The position numbers and the translations under genes were made by a program. From Candidatus Intestinimonas merdavium (GTDB lineage: Bacteria; Bacillota; Clostridia; Oscillospirales; Oscillospiraceae), in assembly GCA_019115785.1 (NCBI GenBank), contig DXCX01000035.1:1-35000 (forward strand): 35,000 bases of DNA. The letters run 5' to 3'. Below, piece by piece: positions 1 to 10,380 of this stretch. How positions within the stretch are numbered: position 1 is the stretch's first letter; every line of letters starts with the position of its first letter. The notes below the pieces were generated by a model, which worked only from the letters and a program-made list of their open reading frames with translations, was not told the origin of the DNA and ran no database searches.

Positions 1-494
1 ACTCCTCCTACGGCCGGGCCTTTAAGGCCATCCGGGAGGACGAGATCGCCGCCGAGTCCATGGGCATCAACCTGGCCAAGCACAAGATGCTCTCCTTCTG
101 CATCTCCTCCTTCTTCGCCGGGGTGGGCGGCGCCCTTTTCGCCATGTACGCCTCCAACGCCCAGGCCAAGGTGTACACCTCCACCATGACCTATGAGATC
201 CTCCTCATCGTGGTCATCGGCGGAATCGGCTCTGTGTCCGGCTCCTGCATCGCCACCTTCCTCTATGTAGCGGCCAGCGAGTGGTGGCTGCGCTTCCTGG
301 ACTCCGAGCTGTGGGTCTTCGGCGTCAAGGTCCCCTTCCTGCGCACCGGCTTCCGCATGGTGGTCTTTTCCATCATCATTATGATTGTGGTTCTCTTCTT
401 CCTCCGGGGCCTCATGGGCAGTAAGGAGCTGCCCGACCTCTTACGCCCAAGGCCCAAAAAATCTGTCGGAAAGGCTGGTGAGCACAATGGCTGA
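1..494 (+). CDS. livM: Branched-chain amino acid ABC transporter permease (LivM), 5' truncated by window
   Basis: Inner-membrane permease of a Leu/Ile/Val-type ABC importer. The frame is open from base 3, so the gene begins upstream of the window and only the C-terminal ~163 residues are present. They contain the cytoplasmic EAA-like loop near the start (read around SSYGRAFKAIREDEIAAESMG), which contacts the ATPases, followed by three or four hydrophobic segments and a basic tail. The stop overlaps the start of livG by 8 bp, showing translational coupling. Family assignment rests on the EAA loop, the membrane pattern and the two Liv-type ATPases immediately downstream. The substrate could be another hydrophobic amino acid or an amide, since this family also includes urea and amide importers. 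Confidence 0.93.
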   Translation, partial: SSYGRAFKAIREDEIAAESMGINLAKHKMLSFCISSFFAGVGGALFAMYASNAQAKVYTSTMTYEILLIVVIGGIGSVSGSCIATFLYVAASEWWLRFLDSELWVFGVKVPFLRTGFRMVVFSIIIMIVVLFFLRGLMGSKELPDLLRPRPKKSVGKAGEHNG

Positions 495-1335
495 GAATGT
501 GCTGCGCCTGGAGGACATCACCATGCAGTTCGGCGGTGTAGTGGCCGTCAACAACCTGTCCCTGGAGGTCAACCAGGGGGAGATCGTAGCCCTCATCGGC
601 CCCAACGGCGCCGGCAAAACCACCGCCTTCAACTGCATCACCGGTGTCTACGAGCCCACCAACGGACGGGTGAGCCTGGCGGGGGAGGTCATCGTGGAGA
701 ACCACCCCCAGGGCAAGATGAAGGCCATGTATCAAGGGGAGAACAACGGCAAATACACCGGCGTGGTCCGCCTCACCCCCGACCAGATCACCCGGAAGGG
801 CATCGCCCGCACCTTCCAGAACATCCGGCTCTTCGGCGCCCTCACCGTTTTTGAAAACGTGCTGGTGGCCAAGCACATGCGGGCAAAACAGAATTTTCTC
901 TCCGCCACCTTCCGCCTCAACCGGGCAGAGGAAAACCGGATGCGCGAGGAGTCCATGGCCCTCCTGGAGGAGCAGGGGCTGGCCCACCTGAAGGACGAGG
1001 TGGCCTCCTCCCTTCCCTACGGCCTGCAGCGCCGGCTGGAGATCGCCCGGGCCCTGGCCACCGATCCCAAGCTCCTTCTCCTGGACGAGCCGGCCGCCGG
1101 TATGAACCCCCAGGATACCCAGGAGCTCACCGACTTCATCAAGCAGATCCGGACCGAATACAACCTCTCCGTCTTTATGATCGAGCACCACATGGACCTG
1201 GTCATGCAGATCTCCGACCGGATCTATGTCCTGGACTTCGGACGGCTCATCAGCCAGGGCACTCCGGAGGCCGTACAGAACGACCAGAGGGTCATCGACG
1301 CTTATTTGGGGGTGGCAGACGATGCTGAGGATTGA
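487..1335 (+). CDS. livG: Branched-chain amino acid ABC transporter ATP-binding protein LivG
   Basis: ATPase subunit of the same importer, 282 residues, cytoplasmic and membrane-associated. Walker A is GPNGAGKTT at residues 38-46 and Walker B is LLLLDEPAAGMNP. The signature loop reads LPYGLQRRLEIARAL, a Liv-type variant of the usual LSGGQ. A ~30-residue insertion rich in polar residues precedes the RTFQNIRLF block, as in many LivG proteins. The ATG at 487 is chosen because it starts the conserved N-terminus (MAENVLRLEDITMQFGG); an open extension upstream is simply the end of livM. It overlaps livM by 8 bp and livF by 14 bp, so the three are one operon. Confidence 0.97.
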   Translation: MAENVLRLEDITMQFGGVVAVNNLSLEVNQGEIVALIGPNGAGKTTAFNCITGVYEPTNGRVSLAGEVIVENHPQGKMKAMYQGENNGKYTGVVRLTPDQITRKGIARTFQNIRLFGALTVFENVLVAKHMRAKQNFLSATFRLNRAEENRMREESMALLEEQGLAHLKDEVASSLPYGLQRRLEIARALATDPKLLLLDEPAAGMNPQDTQELTDFIKQIRTEYNLSVFMIEHHMDLVMQISDRIYVLDFGRLISQGTPEAVQNDQRVIDAYLGVADDAED

Positions 1336-2017
1336 CGACCTGCGGGTCAACTACGGCGGCATTGAGGCGGTGAAGGGGGTCACCTTCGAGGTGCCGGAAG
1401 GGGAGATCGTCACCCTCATCGGGGCAAACGGCGCCGGCAAATCCACCACCCTCCGGGCCATTGCCGGATTGGTAAAGCCGGCCTCCGGCCGCATCCACCT
1501 CCAGGCTGAGGACATCACCGGCCTCTCTCCCGACCGCATTGTGTCCAAGGGCATTACCTTGGTACCCGAGGGCCGGCACGTCTTTCCCGACCTCACGGTG
1601 CTGGAAAACCTAAAGATCGGCGCCTATCTCCGCACCGACAGCCTGGAGGACGACATCCGGTGGGTCTACGACCTCTTTCCCCGGCTCAAGGAGCGTTCCT
1701 GGCAGGCGGCGGGCACCCTATCCGGCGGCGAGCAGCAAATGCTGGCCGTGGGGCGGGCCCTCATGTCCCGGCCCAAGCTCATGATGATGGATGAGCCCTC
1801 CCTGGGCCTCGCCCCTCTGGTGGTCAAGGGCATCTTTGAGATCATCAAGGAGATCAACCGCCAGGGCGTCACCATCCTGCTCATTGAGCAGAACGCCAAT
1901 ATGGCCCTCCACACGGCGGACACCGCCTATGTGCTGGAGACCGGCCGCCTCACCATGAGTGGCACCGGCAGGGAGCTTCTCAAGGACGAAGCCGTTAAAA
2001 AGGCCTATCTGGGCTGA
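1322..2017 (+). CDS. livF: Branched-chain amino acid ABC transporter ATP-binding protein LivF
   Basis: Second ATPase of the importer, 231 residues, the usual LivF size. Walker A reads GANGAGKST, the signature is LSGGEQQMLAVGRALM, and Walker B is LMMMDEPSLGLAP, followed by the H-loop region ILLIEQNANMAL. The start at 1322 gives the typical N-terminus MLRIDDLRVNYGGIEAVKG and overlaps the livG stop by 14 bp. A GC-rich hairpin follows just after the stop, so livF is the last gene of the operon. No regulatory site for the operon is visible because its 5' end lies outside the window. Confidence 0.97.
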   Translation: MLRIDDLRVNYGGIEAVKGVTFEVPEGEIVTLIGANGAGKSTTLRAIAGLVKPASGRIHLQAEDITGLSPDRIVSKGITLVPEGRHVFPDLTVLENLKIGAYLRTDSLEDDIRWVYDLFPRLKERSWQAAGTLSGGEQQMLAVGRALMSRPKLMMMDEPSLGLAPLVVKGIFEIIKEINRQGVTILLIEQNANMALHTADTAYVLETGRLTMSGTGRELLKDEAVKKAYLG

Positions 2018-2024
2018 AAATAGA

Positions 2025-2052
2025 AAGGGAGGGCCGTTTACGGTCCTCCCTT
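2025..2052 (+). terminator. Hairpin ending the liv operon, possibly bidirectional
   Basis: A 12-bp stem (2025-2036 with 2041-2052, one G-U pair) and a TTTA loop lie 7 bp after the livF stop. There is no strong T-run on the plus strand. On the minus strand the stem is followed by a short T-containing tract, so it may also end the convergent PAP2 gene. Confidence 0.65.
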
Positions 2053-2087
2053 CGTCATATTGGGCGTCGACGCCGTCCCCTCCCCTC

Positions 2088-2582
2088 TCAGATGAGATAG
2101 AAGCCTACCCATCCGCAGAGGATGCCCAGCAGAGCGCCGGCCACCACATCCCGGGGAAAGTGGATGCCGGCCACCACCCGGGTGAAGGCCAGCAGCACCC
2201 CCACCGCCCCCAGGAGCCAGCCCACCGGCGGGCAGATCCACCCCCAGGTCATGGCGATGAGGAAAACAGAGAAGACGTGACGGCTGGGAAAGGACTCTCC
2301 ATGCTTGTTCCGCGGGATGAGAGGGACGATGTCCAGGGCTTCATAGGGCCGCGGACTGTTCCGCAGGCGGCGGAACACGCTCACCACCCCGAAGGAGACC
2401 GCCGGAACCAGTACCAGCCGGAGCAGGCGGGGGTCACCCGTCACCAGAGCCCAGAGCAGCAGGGACGGATAGAGGAGATAGCAGCTCAGGGTGAGGCAGC
2501 GGTTGGCTACCTTCAGCCCCTTTACCGCCATGGGCCGTCCCCGGAAGGGCCGGGATAAGGCCTCATACTGTTCTTTCGTCAT
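2088..2582 (-). CDS. PAP2-family membrane phosphatase
   Basis: Small integral membrane protein of 164 residues in the PAP2/acid phosphatase superfamily, which typically removes phosphate from lipid pyrophosphates or phosphatidic acid. The three catalytic blocks are present in order. The first is RRLRNSPRP, corresponding to KX6RP. The second is SFPSRHVFS, corresponding to PSGH with Gly replaced by Arg. The third is TRVVAGIHFPRDVVAG, corresponding to SRX5HX3D with Ser replaced by Thr. At least four hydrophobic segments surround them. The ATG at 2582 has GGAGGTGG 6 bp upstream. It is divergent from metF and convergent with livF. Candidate substrates include undecaprenyl pyrophosphate, but the sequence does not decide this. 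Confidence 0.88.
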   Translation of the reverse strand: MTKEQYEALSRPFRGRPMAVKGLKVANRCLTLSCYLLYPSLLLWALVTGDPRLLRLVLVPAVSFGVVSVFRRLRNSPRPYEALDIVPLIPRNKHGESFPSRHVFSVFLIAMTWGWICPPVGWLLGAVGVLLAFTRVVAGIHFPRDVVAGALLGILCGWVGFYLI

Positions 2583-2642
2583 GGGTCCACCTCCGTGTCA
2601 TGTTTCCTCATCATGATCTCTCCCTCCCGAAATTACAAGACC

Positions 2643-2687
2643 AGGGCGCAAGTTTTCGTTGCGCCCTATACTTTAACGTGGTAAAAT
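2643..2687 (+). promoter_or_regulatory. metF operon promoter with overlapping inverted repeat
   Basis: A sigma-A-type promoter is readable as TTGCGC (2659-2664), a 17-bp spacer and TAAAAT (2682-2687), 33 bp before the metF start. A 9-bp perfect inverted repeat (2643-2651 with 2659-2667, 7-base loop) covers the -35 element. It could be an operator for the metF or PAP2 direction, or a hairpin; the sequence alone does not say which. Confidence 0.55.
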
Positions 2688-2720
2688 ATCCCCCAGTCAA
2701 CAATAAAGGAGCAGACCGAT

Positions 2721-3605
2721 ATGAAACTCTCACAAATCCTCACCCAGGGAAGGGTCACCGTCTCCTGTGAGCTCTTTCCCCCCAAGACCGGCGCCGCTCT
2801 GGAGAAGGTGGAGGACGTCCTGCGGGACACCGCCGCCCTGGCCCCCGACTTTATCAGCGTCACCTACGGTGCCGGCGGCTCCACCTCCAAGCGCACCTTG
2901 GAGCTGGCCGCCCGGCTTCAGGATATCTACCGTGTCCCCGCCCTGGCCCACCTCACCTGCGTATCCTCCACCCGGGACCAGGTGGCCGACATGGTTGCGC
3001 GGCTCCAGACCGCCGGCATCCAAAATATTCTGGCGCTCCGGGGCGATGTCCCCCAGGAGAGCGCCTTCCCCTCCCCAGAACATTACCATTACGCCAATGA
3101 GCTCATCGCCCATATCCGCTCCCTGCCCGGCGGCGGCGATTTGTGCATCGGCGCCGCCTGCTATCCCGAGGGCCACGTGGAGTGCCCTCACTTTTACACC
3201 GACCTGGACAATCTGAAGCGGAAGGTGGACGCCGGCGCCGACTTCCTCACCACCCAGATGTTCTTCGACAACGATGTGCTCTACCGTTTCCTCTTCCGGG
3301 CCCTGGACAGGGGCATCACCGTGCCCATCGTGGCCGGCATCATGCCTGTCATCACCGTTCAACAGATTCGCCGCTCCTGCGAGCTCTCCGGAACCGTCAT
3401 GCCCCCCCGGCTTCAGGGCATCGCCGACCGCTTCGGCGACGATCCCGCCGCCATGCGCCAGGCCGGCATCGCCTACGCCACCGAGCAGATTTTGGACCTC
3501 ATCGCCCACGGCGTGGAGCACATCCATATCTACACCATGAACAAGCCCGACGTCGCCGCCAAGATCATGGACAACCTGTCCTGCATCCTCCGTCCCCATG
3601 GCTGA
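2721..3605 (+). CDS. metF: Methylenetetrahydrofolate reductase
   Basis: FAD-dependent TIM-barrel enzyme that reduces 5,10-methylene-THF to 5-methyl-THF, the methyl donor for methionine synthase. It has 294 residues, the usual size of the bacterial catalytic domain. Visible landmarks are CELFPPKT with the candidate catalytic Glu17, SVTYGAGGST, AHLTC, NILALRGDVP, TTQMFFDN and the C-terminal IYTMNKP. AAAGGAG lies 10 bp upstream of the ATG. The stop overlaps the start of the next gene by 8 bp. Its two partners, a B12-reactivation protein and MetH, follow directly, so the operon makes methyl-THF and uses it to methylate homocysteine. In anaerobes this enzyme can also work in one-carbon metabolism. 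Confidence 0.97.
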   Translation: MKLSQILTQGRVTVSCELFPPKTGAALEKVEDVLRDTAALAPDFISVTYGAGGSTSKRTLELAARLQDIYRVPALAHLTCVSSTRDQVADMVARLQTAGIQNILALRGDVPQESAFPSPEHYHYANELIAHIRSLPGGGDLCIGAACYPEGHVECPHFYTDLDNLKRKVDAGADFLTTQMFFDNDVLYRFLFRALDRGITVPIVAGIMPVITVQQIRRSCELSGTVMPPRLQGIADRFGDDPAAMRQAGIAYATEQILDLIAHGVEHIHIYTMNKPDVAAKIMDNLSCILRPHG

Positions 3606-4245
3606 GATCGACTGGAAGGAGGCCCGCCGGTATCTGGGGCTCCATCGCCCCGGCGGCACGGTGGATGAACAGCTGGAGGCGTCCCTCCGTTCCTGCGGCG
3701 AGGAGCTGGAGGCCACCGCCCGACCCAAAGCGGTGTGGCGGCGCTTTCCCCTGGCGGCGGAAGAAAAACAGGTGTCCTGCGCTGGTATGACCATTCCCAG
3801 CTTCCACCTGTCCCGGCATTTGAAAGACTGCGGAGAGGTCTATCTCTTTGCCGCCACCTTAGGGGCGGAGACCGACCGGCTCCTCCGCCGCTCCGCCGTT
3901 ACGCAGGTCAGCCGGGCCGTCATCCTCCAGGCCTGCGCCGCCTCTCTGCTGGAGGCCTATTGCGACGAATGCTGCGACGCGCTGGCCCGGGAGATTGCCC
4001 CGGAAGGGCTTTTTCTCCGCCCACGGTTCAGCCCCGGCTACGGCGACTTTCCCATCACCTTCCAGCGCCCCCTGCTGGAGGCTGTGGAGGCCCCCAAGCG
4101 CATCGGCCTTACCGCCACTGAGACCATGATGCTCACCCCCACCAAGTCGGTCACCGCCGTGGTGGGGCTCTCCGCCACCCCCTGGTGTCCCCCCACCGGC
4201 TGCGCCGCCTGCTCAAAGGCAGACTGCGCTTTCCGCAAGGGATAG
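3598..4245 (+). CDS. Stand-alone vitamin B12-dependent methionine synthase activation domain protein
   Basis: 215-residue cytoplasmic protein matching the C-terminal reactivation domain of MetH (Met_synt_B12 family), which in classical MetH binds SAM and reductively re-methylates cob(II)alamin. The recognisable block is SPGYGDFPITFQ, followed by KRIGLTATETMMLTPTKSVTAVVGLS. The C-terminus is Cys-rich, with four Cys in CPPTGCAACSKADC, which could hold a metal or be redox active. The start at 3598 overlaps the metF stop and is followed 46 bp later by a metH that lacks this domain. I infer that it acts in trans on that MetH. Confidence 0.88.
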   Translation: MAEIDWKEARRYLGLHRPGGTVDEQLEASLRSCGEELEATARPKAVWRRFPLAAEEKQVSCAGMTIPSFHLSRHLKDCGEVYLFAATLGAETDRLLRRSAVTQVSRAVILQACAASLLEAYCDECCDALAREIAPEGLFLRPRFSPGYGDFPITFQRPLLEAVEAPKRIGLTATETMMLTPTKSVTAVVGLSATPWCPPTGCAACSKADCAFRKG

Positions 4246-4291
4246 GGACCTCCCGTCTTTCCACCATCAAACAGATCAAAGGAGTCCACCC

Positions 4292-6670
<2,379 letters not shown>

Positions 6671-6700
6671 GCCTTTTTCCCGGGCACGACATACTTCCAG

Positions 6701-6729
6701 TTGCTTTTTTCTCCTGTGAACGGTATACT
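6701..6729 (+). promoter_or_regulatory. Promoter of the SLH protein gene
   Basis: TTGCTT (6701-6706), 17-bp spacer, TATACT (6724-6729), followed by a ~60-nt leader and a GGAGGT ribosome site at 6780-6785. It lies in the 122-bp gap after metH and makes the SLH gene an independent unit. Confidence 0.65.
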
Positions 6730-6792
6730 GGATGGCAGAAGCTTATGTCGACCGGTTGGCCGACCATCAAATTGTCCATGGAGGTGTCCCGC

Positions 6793-9138
6793 ATGAAAGT
6801 GAAACGACTGCTCTCCGGCCTGCTGGCGCTGGTCATGGCGCTCACCGTGACGATTCTGCCCGCATCTGCCGCCACCACCTTTCCTGACATCCAGACCCAC
6901 TGGGCCAAAAGCTATATTGAGGCGATGACGGCGGCCGGCATGTTCAAGGGCTATGACGACGGCAACTTCAAGCCGGAAAATCAGCTCACCACCGCCGAGG
7001 CTCTGGCTCTGTGCGCCCGAACGGTGGGACTGGACTCCAGCACCACCATGGACATCTCCGTGGACTATTTCCCCGAAATCGGGGCTATGCTCAACAACGA
7101 CCAAAACTGGTTCTACCAGGAGTTTTCCATTTGCCTGGCCACCGGCATCCTCACCAGCTCTGATTTGAAGAACCTCTACCAGTCAGGGGAGCTCACCAGA
7201 CCCATTGAGAAGGAGGACCTGGCCATCTATCTGGTCCGGGCCATGCAGCTGGGCCCCATGGCCGACCGCCTCACCTCCTACCCCCTGACCTTTGATGACA
7301 CGGCCTCCATTTCCGCCGATGCCAGGCCCTCGGTGTATCTGCTCCATGTCTACGGCATCGTGGAGGGGGACCAGTTCAACGACTTCAGCCCCAAGCTCAA
7401 TGTCACCCGGGCCGTCATGGCCACCATGCTGACCCGTGCCATCGCCTATATGCAGGCCCACGGCACCTCACCCGATCTGCCGGAATACACCGACTACGCC
7501 TTCCGTCAAGGCGTCATCTCCTCCGCCATTGAATCCAACGGGATCATTCAGCTCTCTCTCAGCAGCGATCTCACCGGCGCCGCCATCGGCACCATCACGC
7601 TGCCCGCCAATGTGACCATCTATGAGAACAATATGGTGACCACCGCCTCCGCTCTGAAGTCTGGCCGTCACGCCCGTGTCTGTCTGGACAGCAGCGGCAC
7701 CGCCTTTGCCGTCCGGGTCAGCGAAGCGCTGGATGTCTTTACCGCCACCGTCAACGGCATTGACGGCAAGAATGTGGCTGTCACCGCTGAGGGTGTTGGC
7801 CGGATCCTCACCATGGACCGCTTTACACAGGTCCAGGTAGGCTCCAAAACCACCGGGGATTTCTCCATTGTGGAACCCGCGGCCAACTATACCACCGCGG
7901 TCTGCAAGATGGATGACCAGGGGAGGCTGGTGGCCATTCAGCTGACCGGCGGCACTACCACTACAGAGGGCATCCTCACCAACTACACACGGACCTCCAT
8001 CAGCTCCAACGCATCCACCATTCAGCTGACCGGTTTTGACGGCGTCACCCGAACCTATGACATTCCCTCTTCCGCCGCAGTCACTGTGGATGGATTGAAC
8101 GATTCCCTGAGCAGCAGCCTAAAGGACAGCCATGTACTTCTCCGTCTTCTGGAGGAGAACAATACGGTCCAGTCTGTCTCGGTAGACACGAAGTCCAACT
8201 ATGTCCAGGGCATCATCAAGTCTGTGGACACCTCTAACGATACCATCTCCATTACCCGCCTCTCCAATGACCGCAACGCCACCTACGACGTCACCTCCAC
8301 CGCTGTCATTACCTATGAGGAGAAAACCACCCGGCTCCGCGACCTGGAGCGGAACGCCTTTGTCACCATTCTTCTCAACGAAAATGACGACGCCACACTC
8401 ATCCAGGCCTATCCCAGCTCTACCACCACCGAGGGCACCATCAGTGAGCGGACCTTCGGCTATGACAGCGGTACCAATATCACATTTCTGATCACTCAGA
8501 GGGACGGCACCACCGTAAGCTTTACCATGGACCTGACCGACCCCCCTGTGGTGGTGCGGGACGATGTGGATTCCTCCCTGGATAAGCTCCGGGTGGGGGA
8601 TGAGGTAGCGGTCACCGTCCGTTATGGTGAGGTTTCCCGTATTGAGGCCGTTACGCAGAGTGTCAATCTCACCGGCACTGTAGAGCGCATCATCCAGGAG
8701 ACCAGCGGCTATACCCTGGATATGCTCCTCTCTACTGGTGAAAAAGTCTCCTACGCTGTGGACAGCGGCGTTCCCGTCACCCAGAACAATAAGGCGGTTG
8801 CCTTATCCTCCTTGAAACCGGGCTATAAGCTTGGGCTTGCGGTAAACGGCGATCAGATCATATCCATTGAGATCCAGCAGGCCATCAACAGCGGCAACAG
8901 GGTTTCCGGCACGATCCTCTACGTGGACTATATTGAGGACACCATTTATCTCCGCGCCGTCACGGATGCCGGCGGGGAAGAGATGGTCTCCATCGCGGTC
9001 CCCTCCACCGCCGTCATCCTCAACGCCTCCACAGGCGCCCCCCTGAGTCTTCGTGAGCTGGGTACCGGCAACATCATCGAAGTCAACGGCGCTTACAACG
9101 GCACGATGTTCCAGGCAACGGTAATCCTTCTCCAGTGA
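6793..9138 (+). CDS. Exported SLH-domain surface protein with seven ~78-residue repeats
   Basis: 781-residue secreted protein. The start at 6793 is chosen over in-frame ATGs at 6745 and 6778 because GGAGGT sits 7 bp before it and it opens a clean signal peptide (MKVKRLLSGLLALVMALTV, cleavage near PASA-A at about residue 26). Three SLH modules follow: residues ~28-75 (TFPDIQTHWAKSYIEAM), a degenerate one ~95-160, and ~165-230 (FNDFSPKLNVTRAVMATML). These normally bind pyruvylated secondary wall polymer. The rest, 240-781, is threonine- and valine-rich beta sequence built of seven repeats beginning at residues 240, 318, 393, 473, 548, 628 and 706, each opening with a G/A-x-(I/V) motif. There is no catalytic motif. 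A structural or binding role at the cell surface is inferred. Confidence 0.9.
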   Translation: MKVKRLLSGLLALVMALTVTILPASAATTFPDIQTHWAKSYIEAMTAAGMFKGYDDGNFKPENQLTTAEALALCARTVGLDSSTTMDISVDYFPEIGAMLNNDQNWFYQEFSICLATGILTSSDLKNLYQSGELTRPIEKEDLAIYLVRAMQLGPMADRLTSYPLTFDDTASISADARPSVYLLHVYGIVEGDQFNDFSPKLNVTRAVMATMLTRAIAYMQAHGTSPDLPEYTDYAFRQGVISSAIESNGIIQLSLSSDLTGAAIGTITLPANVTIYENNMVTTASALKSGRHARVCLDSSGTAFAVRVSEALDVFTATVNGIDGKNVAVTAEGVGRILTMDRFTQVQVGSKTTGDFSIVEPAANYTTAVCKMDDQGRLVAIQLTGGTTTTEGILTNYTRTSISSNASTIQLTGFDGVTRTYDIPSSAAVTVDGLNDSLSSSLKDSHVLLRLLEENNTVQSVSVDTKSNYVQGIIKSVDTSNDTISITRLSNDRNATYDVTSTAVITYEEKTTRLRDLERNAFVTILLNENDDATLIQAYPSSTTTEGTISERTFGYDSGTNITFLITQRDGTTVSFTMDLTDPPVVVRDDVDSSLDKLRVGDEVAVTVRYGEVSRIEAVTQSVNLTGTVERIIQETSGYTLDMLLSTGEKVSYAVDSGVPVTQNNKAVALSSLKPGYKLGLAVNGDQIISIEIQQAINSGNRVSGTILYVDYIEDTIYLRAVTDAGGEEMVSIAVPSTAVILNASTGAPLSLRELGTGNIIEVNGAYNGTMFQATVILLQ

Positions 9139-9147
9139 TTAACGCCA

Positions 9148-9185
9148 AGGGCTCCCATCTTCATAAAAGGTGGGAGCCCTTTTTC
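9148..9185 (+). terminator. Rho-independent terminator of the SLH gene
   Basis: Stem 9148-9161 with 9167-9180 (10 strong pairs at the base, 5-base loop), followed directly by TTTTT. It starts 10 bp after the stop codon. Confidence 0.92.
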
Positions 9186-9193
9186 TGCCAATC

Positions 9194-9220
9194 AAAAAGC
9201 CCGCCCAGGTCGGGCGGGCT
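9194..9220 (-). terminator. Rho-independent terminator of pta
   Basis: Read on the minus strand, a 9-bp GC-rich stem (9220-9212 with 9206-9198) is followed by a run of T (plus-strand A at 9194-9198). It lies 14 bp after the pta stop and, with the plus-strand terminator, separates the two convergent genes. Confidence 0.9.
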
Positions 9221-9234
9221 TGTTTAGAAGGAAC

Positions 9235-10209
9235 TTACTTCAGGCCGGCGGTGATGATGGCCATGTTGTAGACCTCCTCGGCGTCACAGCCGCGGGAGAG
9301 GTCGTTGATGGGGGCGTTGAGCCCCTGGAGAATGGGGCCGTAAGCGGCGAAGCCGCCCAGGCGCTGAGCGATCTTATAGCCGATGTTGCCCGACTGGATC
9401 TCGGGGAAGATAAAGACGTTGGCCTGACCAGCCACAGGGGAGCCCTTGCACTTGGTCTGAGCCACCACAGGGGAAAAAGCGGCGTCGAACTGAAGCTCAC
9501 CGTCAATGGCCAGCTCGGGAGCGGCGGCCTGGGCCAGCTTCAGAGCCTCCACCACCTTGTCAACCTTCTCACCCTTGCCGGAACCCTTGGTGGAGTAGGA
9601 CAGCATGGCCACCTTAGGATCAATGCCGAAGATCTCGGCGGTGTGGGCGCACTCGATGGCGCACTCGGCCATCTCTTCGGCGGAGGGCTCGATGTTGATG
9701 GCGCAGTCGCCCATGACGTACTTCTCCTCACTGCCGTCGGCACGCTCACGGACCAGAATAAAGCAGGAGGACACGCTCTTGTTACCGGGCTTGGTCTTGA
9801 CCAGCTGAAGGGCGGGGCGGACGGTGTCAGCGGTGGAATAGGTGGCGCCGCCCAGCAGGCAATCGGCCACGCCCAGCTTCACCAGCATGGTACCGAAGTA
9901 GTTGCCCTTGAGCAGGGCGGCCCTGCACTCATCGGGGCTCATCTTGCCCTTGCGCAGCTCCACCATCTTCTCCACCAGCTCGTCCATCCGGCGGTAGTTG
10001 GCGGGGTCCACGATGCGGATGTCAGTGATGTCAAAACCACCCTTGGCGGCGGCGGACTGGACCTCCTCGGGGTTGCCCACCAGCAGGGGCTCCAGGATCC
10101 CCTCCTTTTTCAGCCGGGAAGCGGCCTCCAGGATACGGGGATCAGGACCCTCGGTGAAAACCAGAGTGGTGGGGTTCTTTTTCAGCTTTTCAATGAGATT
10201 TTCAAACAT
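9235..10209 (-). CDS. pta: Phosphate acetyltransferase
   Basis: Converts acetyl-CoA and phosphate to acetyl phosphate, the first step of fermentative acetate and ATP formation. It has 324 residues, the usual length of the single-domain Pta. The C-terminal half is highly typical: GELQFDAAFSPVVAQTKCKGSPVAGQ, then ANVFIFPEIQSGNIGYKIAQRL and GPILQGLNAPINDLSRG. The start at 10209 (MFENLIEKLKKNP) has GGAGGC 8 bp upstream; the longer open frame to 10293 lies in the promoter and is rejected. Acetate kinase, the usual partner, is not adjacent. The gene is divergent from an XRE regulator that may control it. Confidence 0.96.
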   Translation of the reverse strand: MFENLIEKLKKNPTTLVFTEGPDPRILEAASRLKKEGILEPLLVGNPEEVQSAAAKGGFDITDIRIVDPANYRRMDELVEKMVELRKGKMSPDECRAALLKGNYFGTMLVKLGVADCLLGGATYSTADTVRPALQLVKTKPGNKSVSSCFILVRERADGSEEKYVMGDCAINIEPSAEEMAECAIECAHTAEIFGIDPKVAMLSYSTKGSGKGEKVDKVVEALKLAQAAAPELAIDGELQFDAAFSPVVAQTKCKGSPVAGQANVFIFPEIQSGNIGYKIAQRLGGFAAYGPILQGLNAPINDLSRGCDAEEVYNMAIITAGLK

Positions 10210-10257
10210 GTTGATACGCCTCCATATGGTGTATTCGTAGTTTCTCTGGTAACTTTC

Positions 10258-10298
10258 ATTATACATCAAGGCTTTCTCCATCACAATGCCCAAATTGT
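10258..10298 (-). promoter_or_regulatory. pta promoter with a dyad over the -35 element
   Basis: On the minus strand TTGTGA (10286-10281), a 17-bp spacer and a perfect TATAAT (10263-10258). The -35 is covered by an inverted repeat ACAAT-N6-ATTGT (10283-10287 and 10294-10298), a plausible operator. Confidence 0.7.
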
Positions 10299-10319
10299 CC
10301 AGATTCTGAAACTTTATGC

Positions 10320-10348
10320 TTTACTTTTTGTATTTTACAAACTATACT
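10320..10348 (+). promoter_or_regulatory. Promoter of the XRE regulator gene
   Basis: TTTACT (10320-10325), 17-bp spacer, TATACT (10343-10348), about 33 bp before the start codon. It is back to back with the pta promoter, with about 33 bp between the two -35 elements. Confidence 0.6.
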
Positions 10349-10380
10349 ATACATACTGTTTTTTGCGAGGTGTGACAACT

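Noticed and set aside
2583..2720. Cobalamin or SAM riboswitch before metF
   Set aside because: The gap is only 138 bp, the leader after the promoter is about 30 nt, and no B12-box or SAM-box conserved core is present.
9220..10380. Plus-strand open extension upstream of the XRE gene
   Set aside because: It is antisense to pta and crosses both promoters. The XRE N-terminus and its ribosome site fix the start at 10381.
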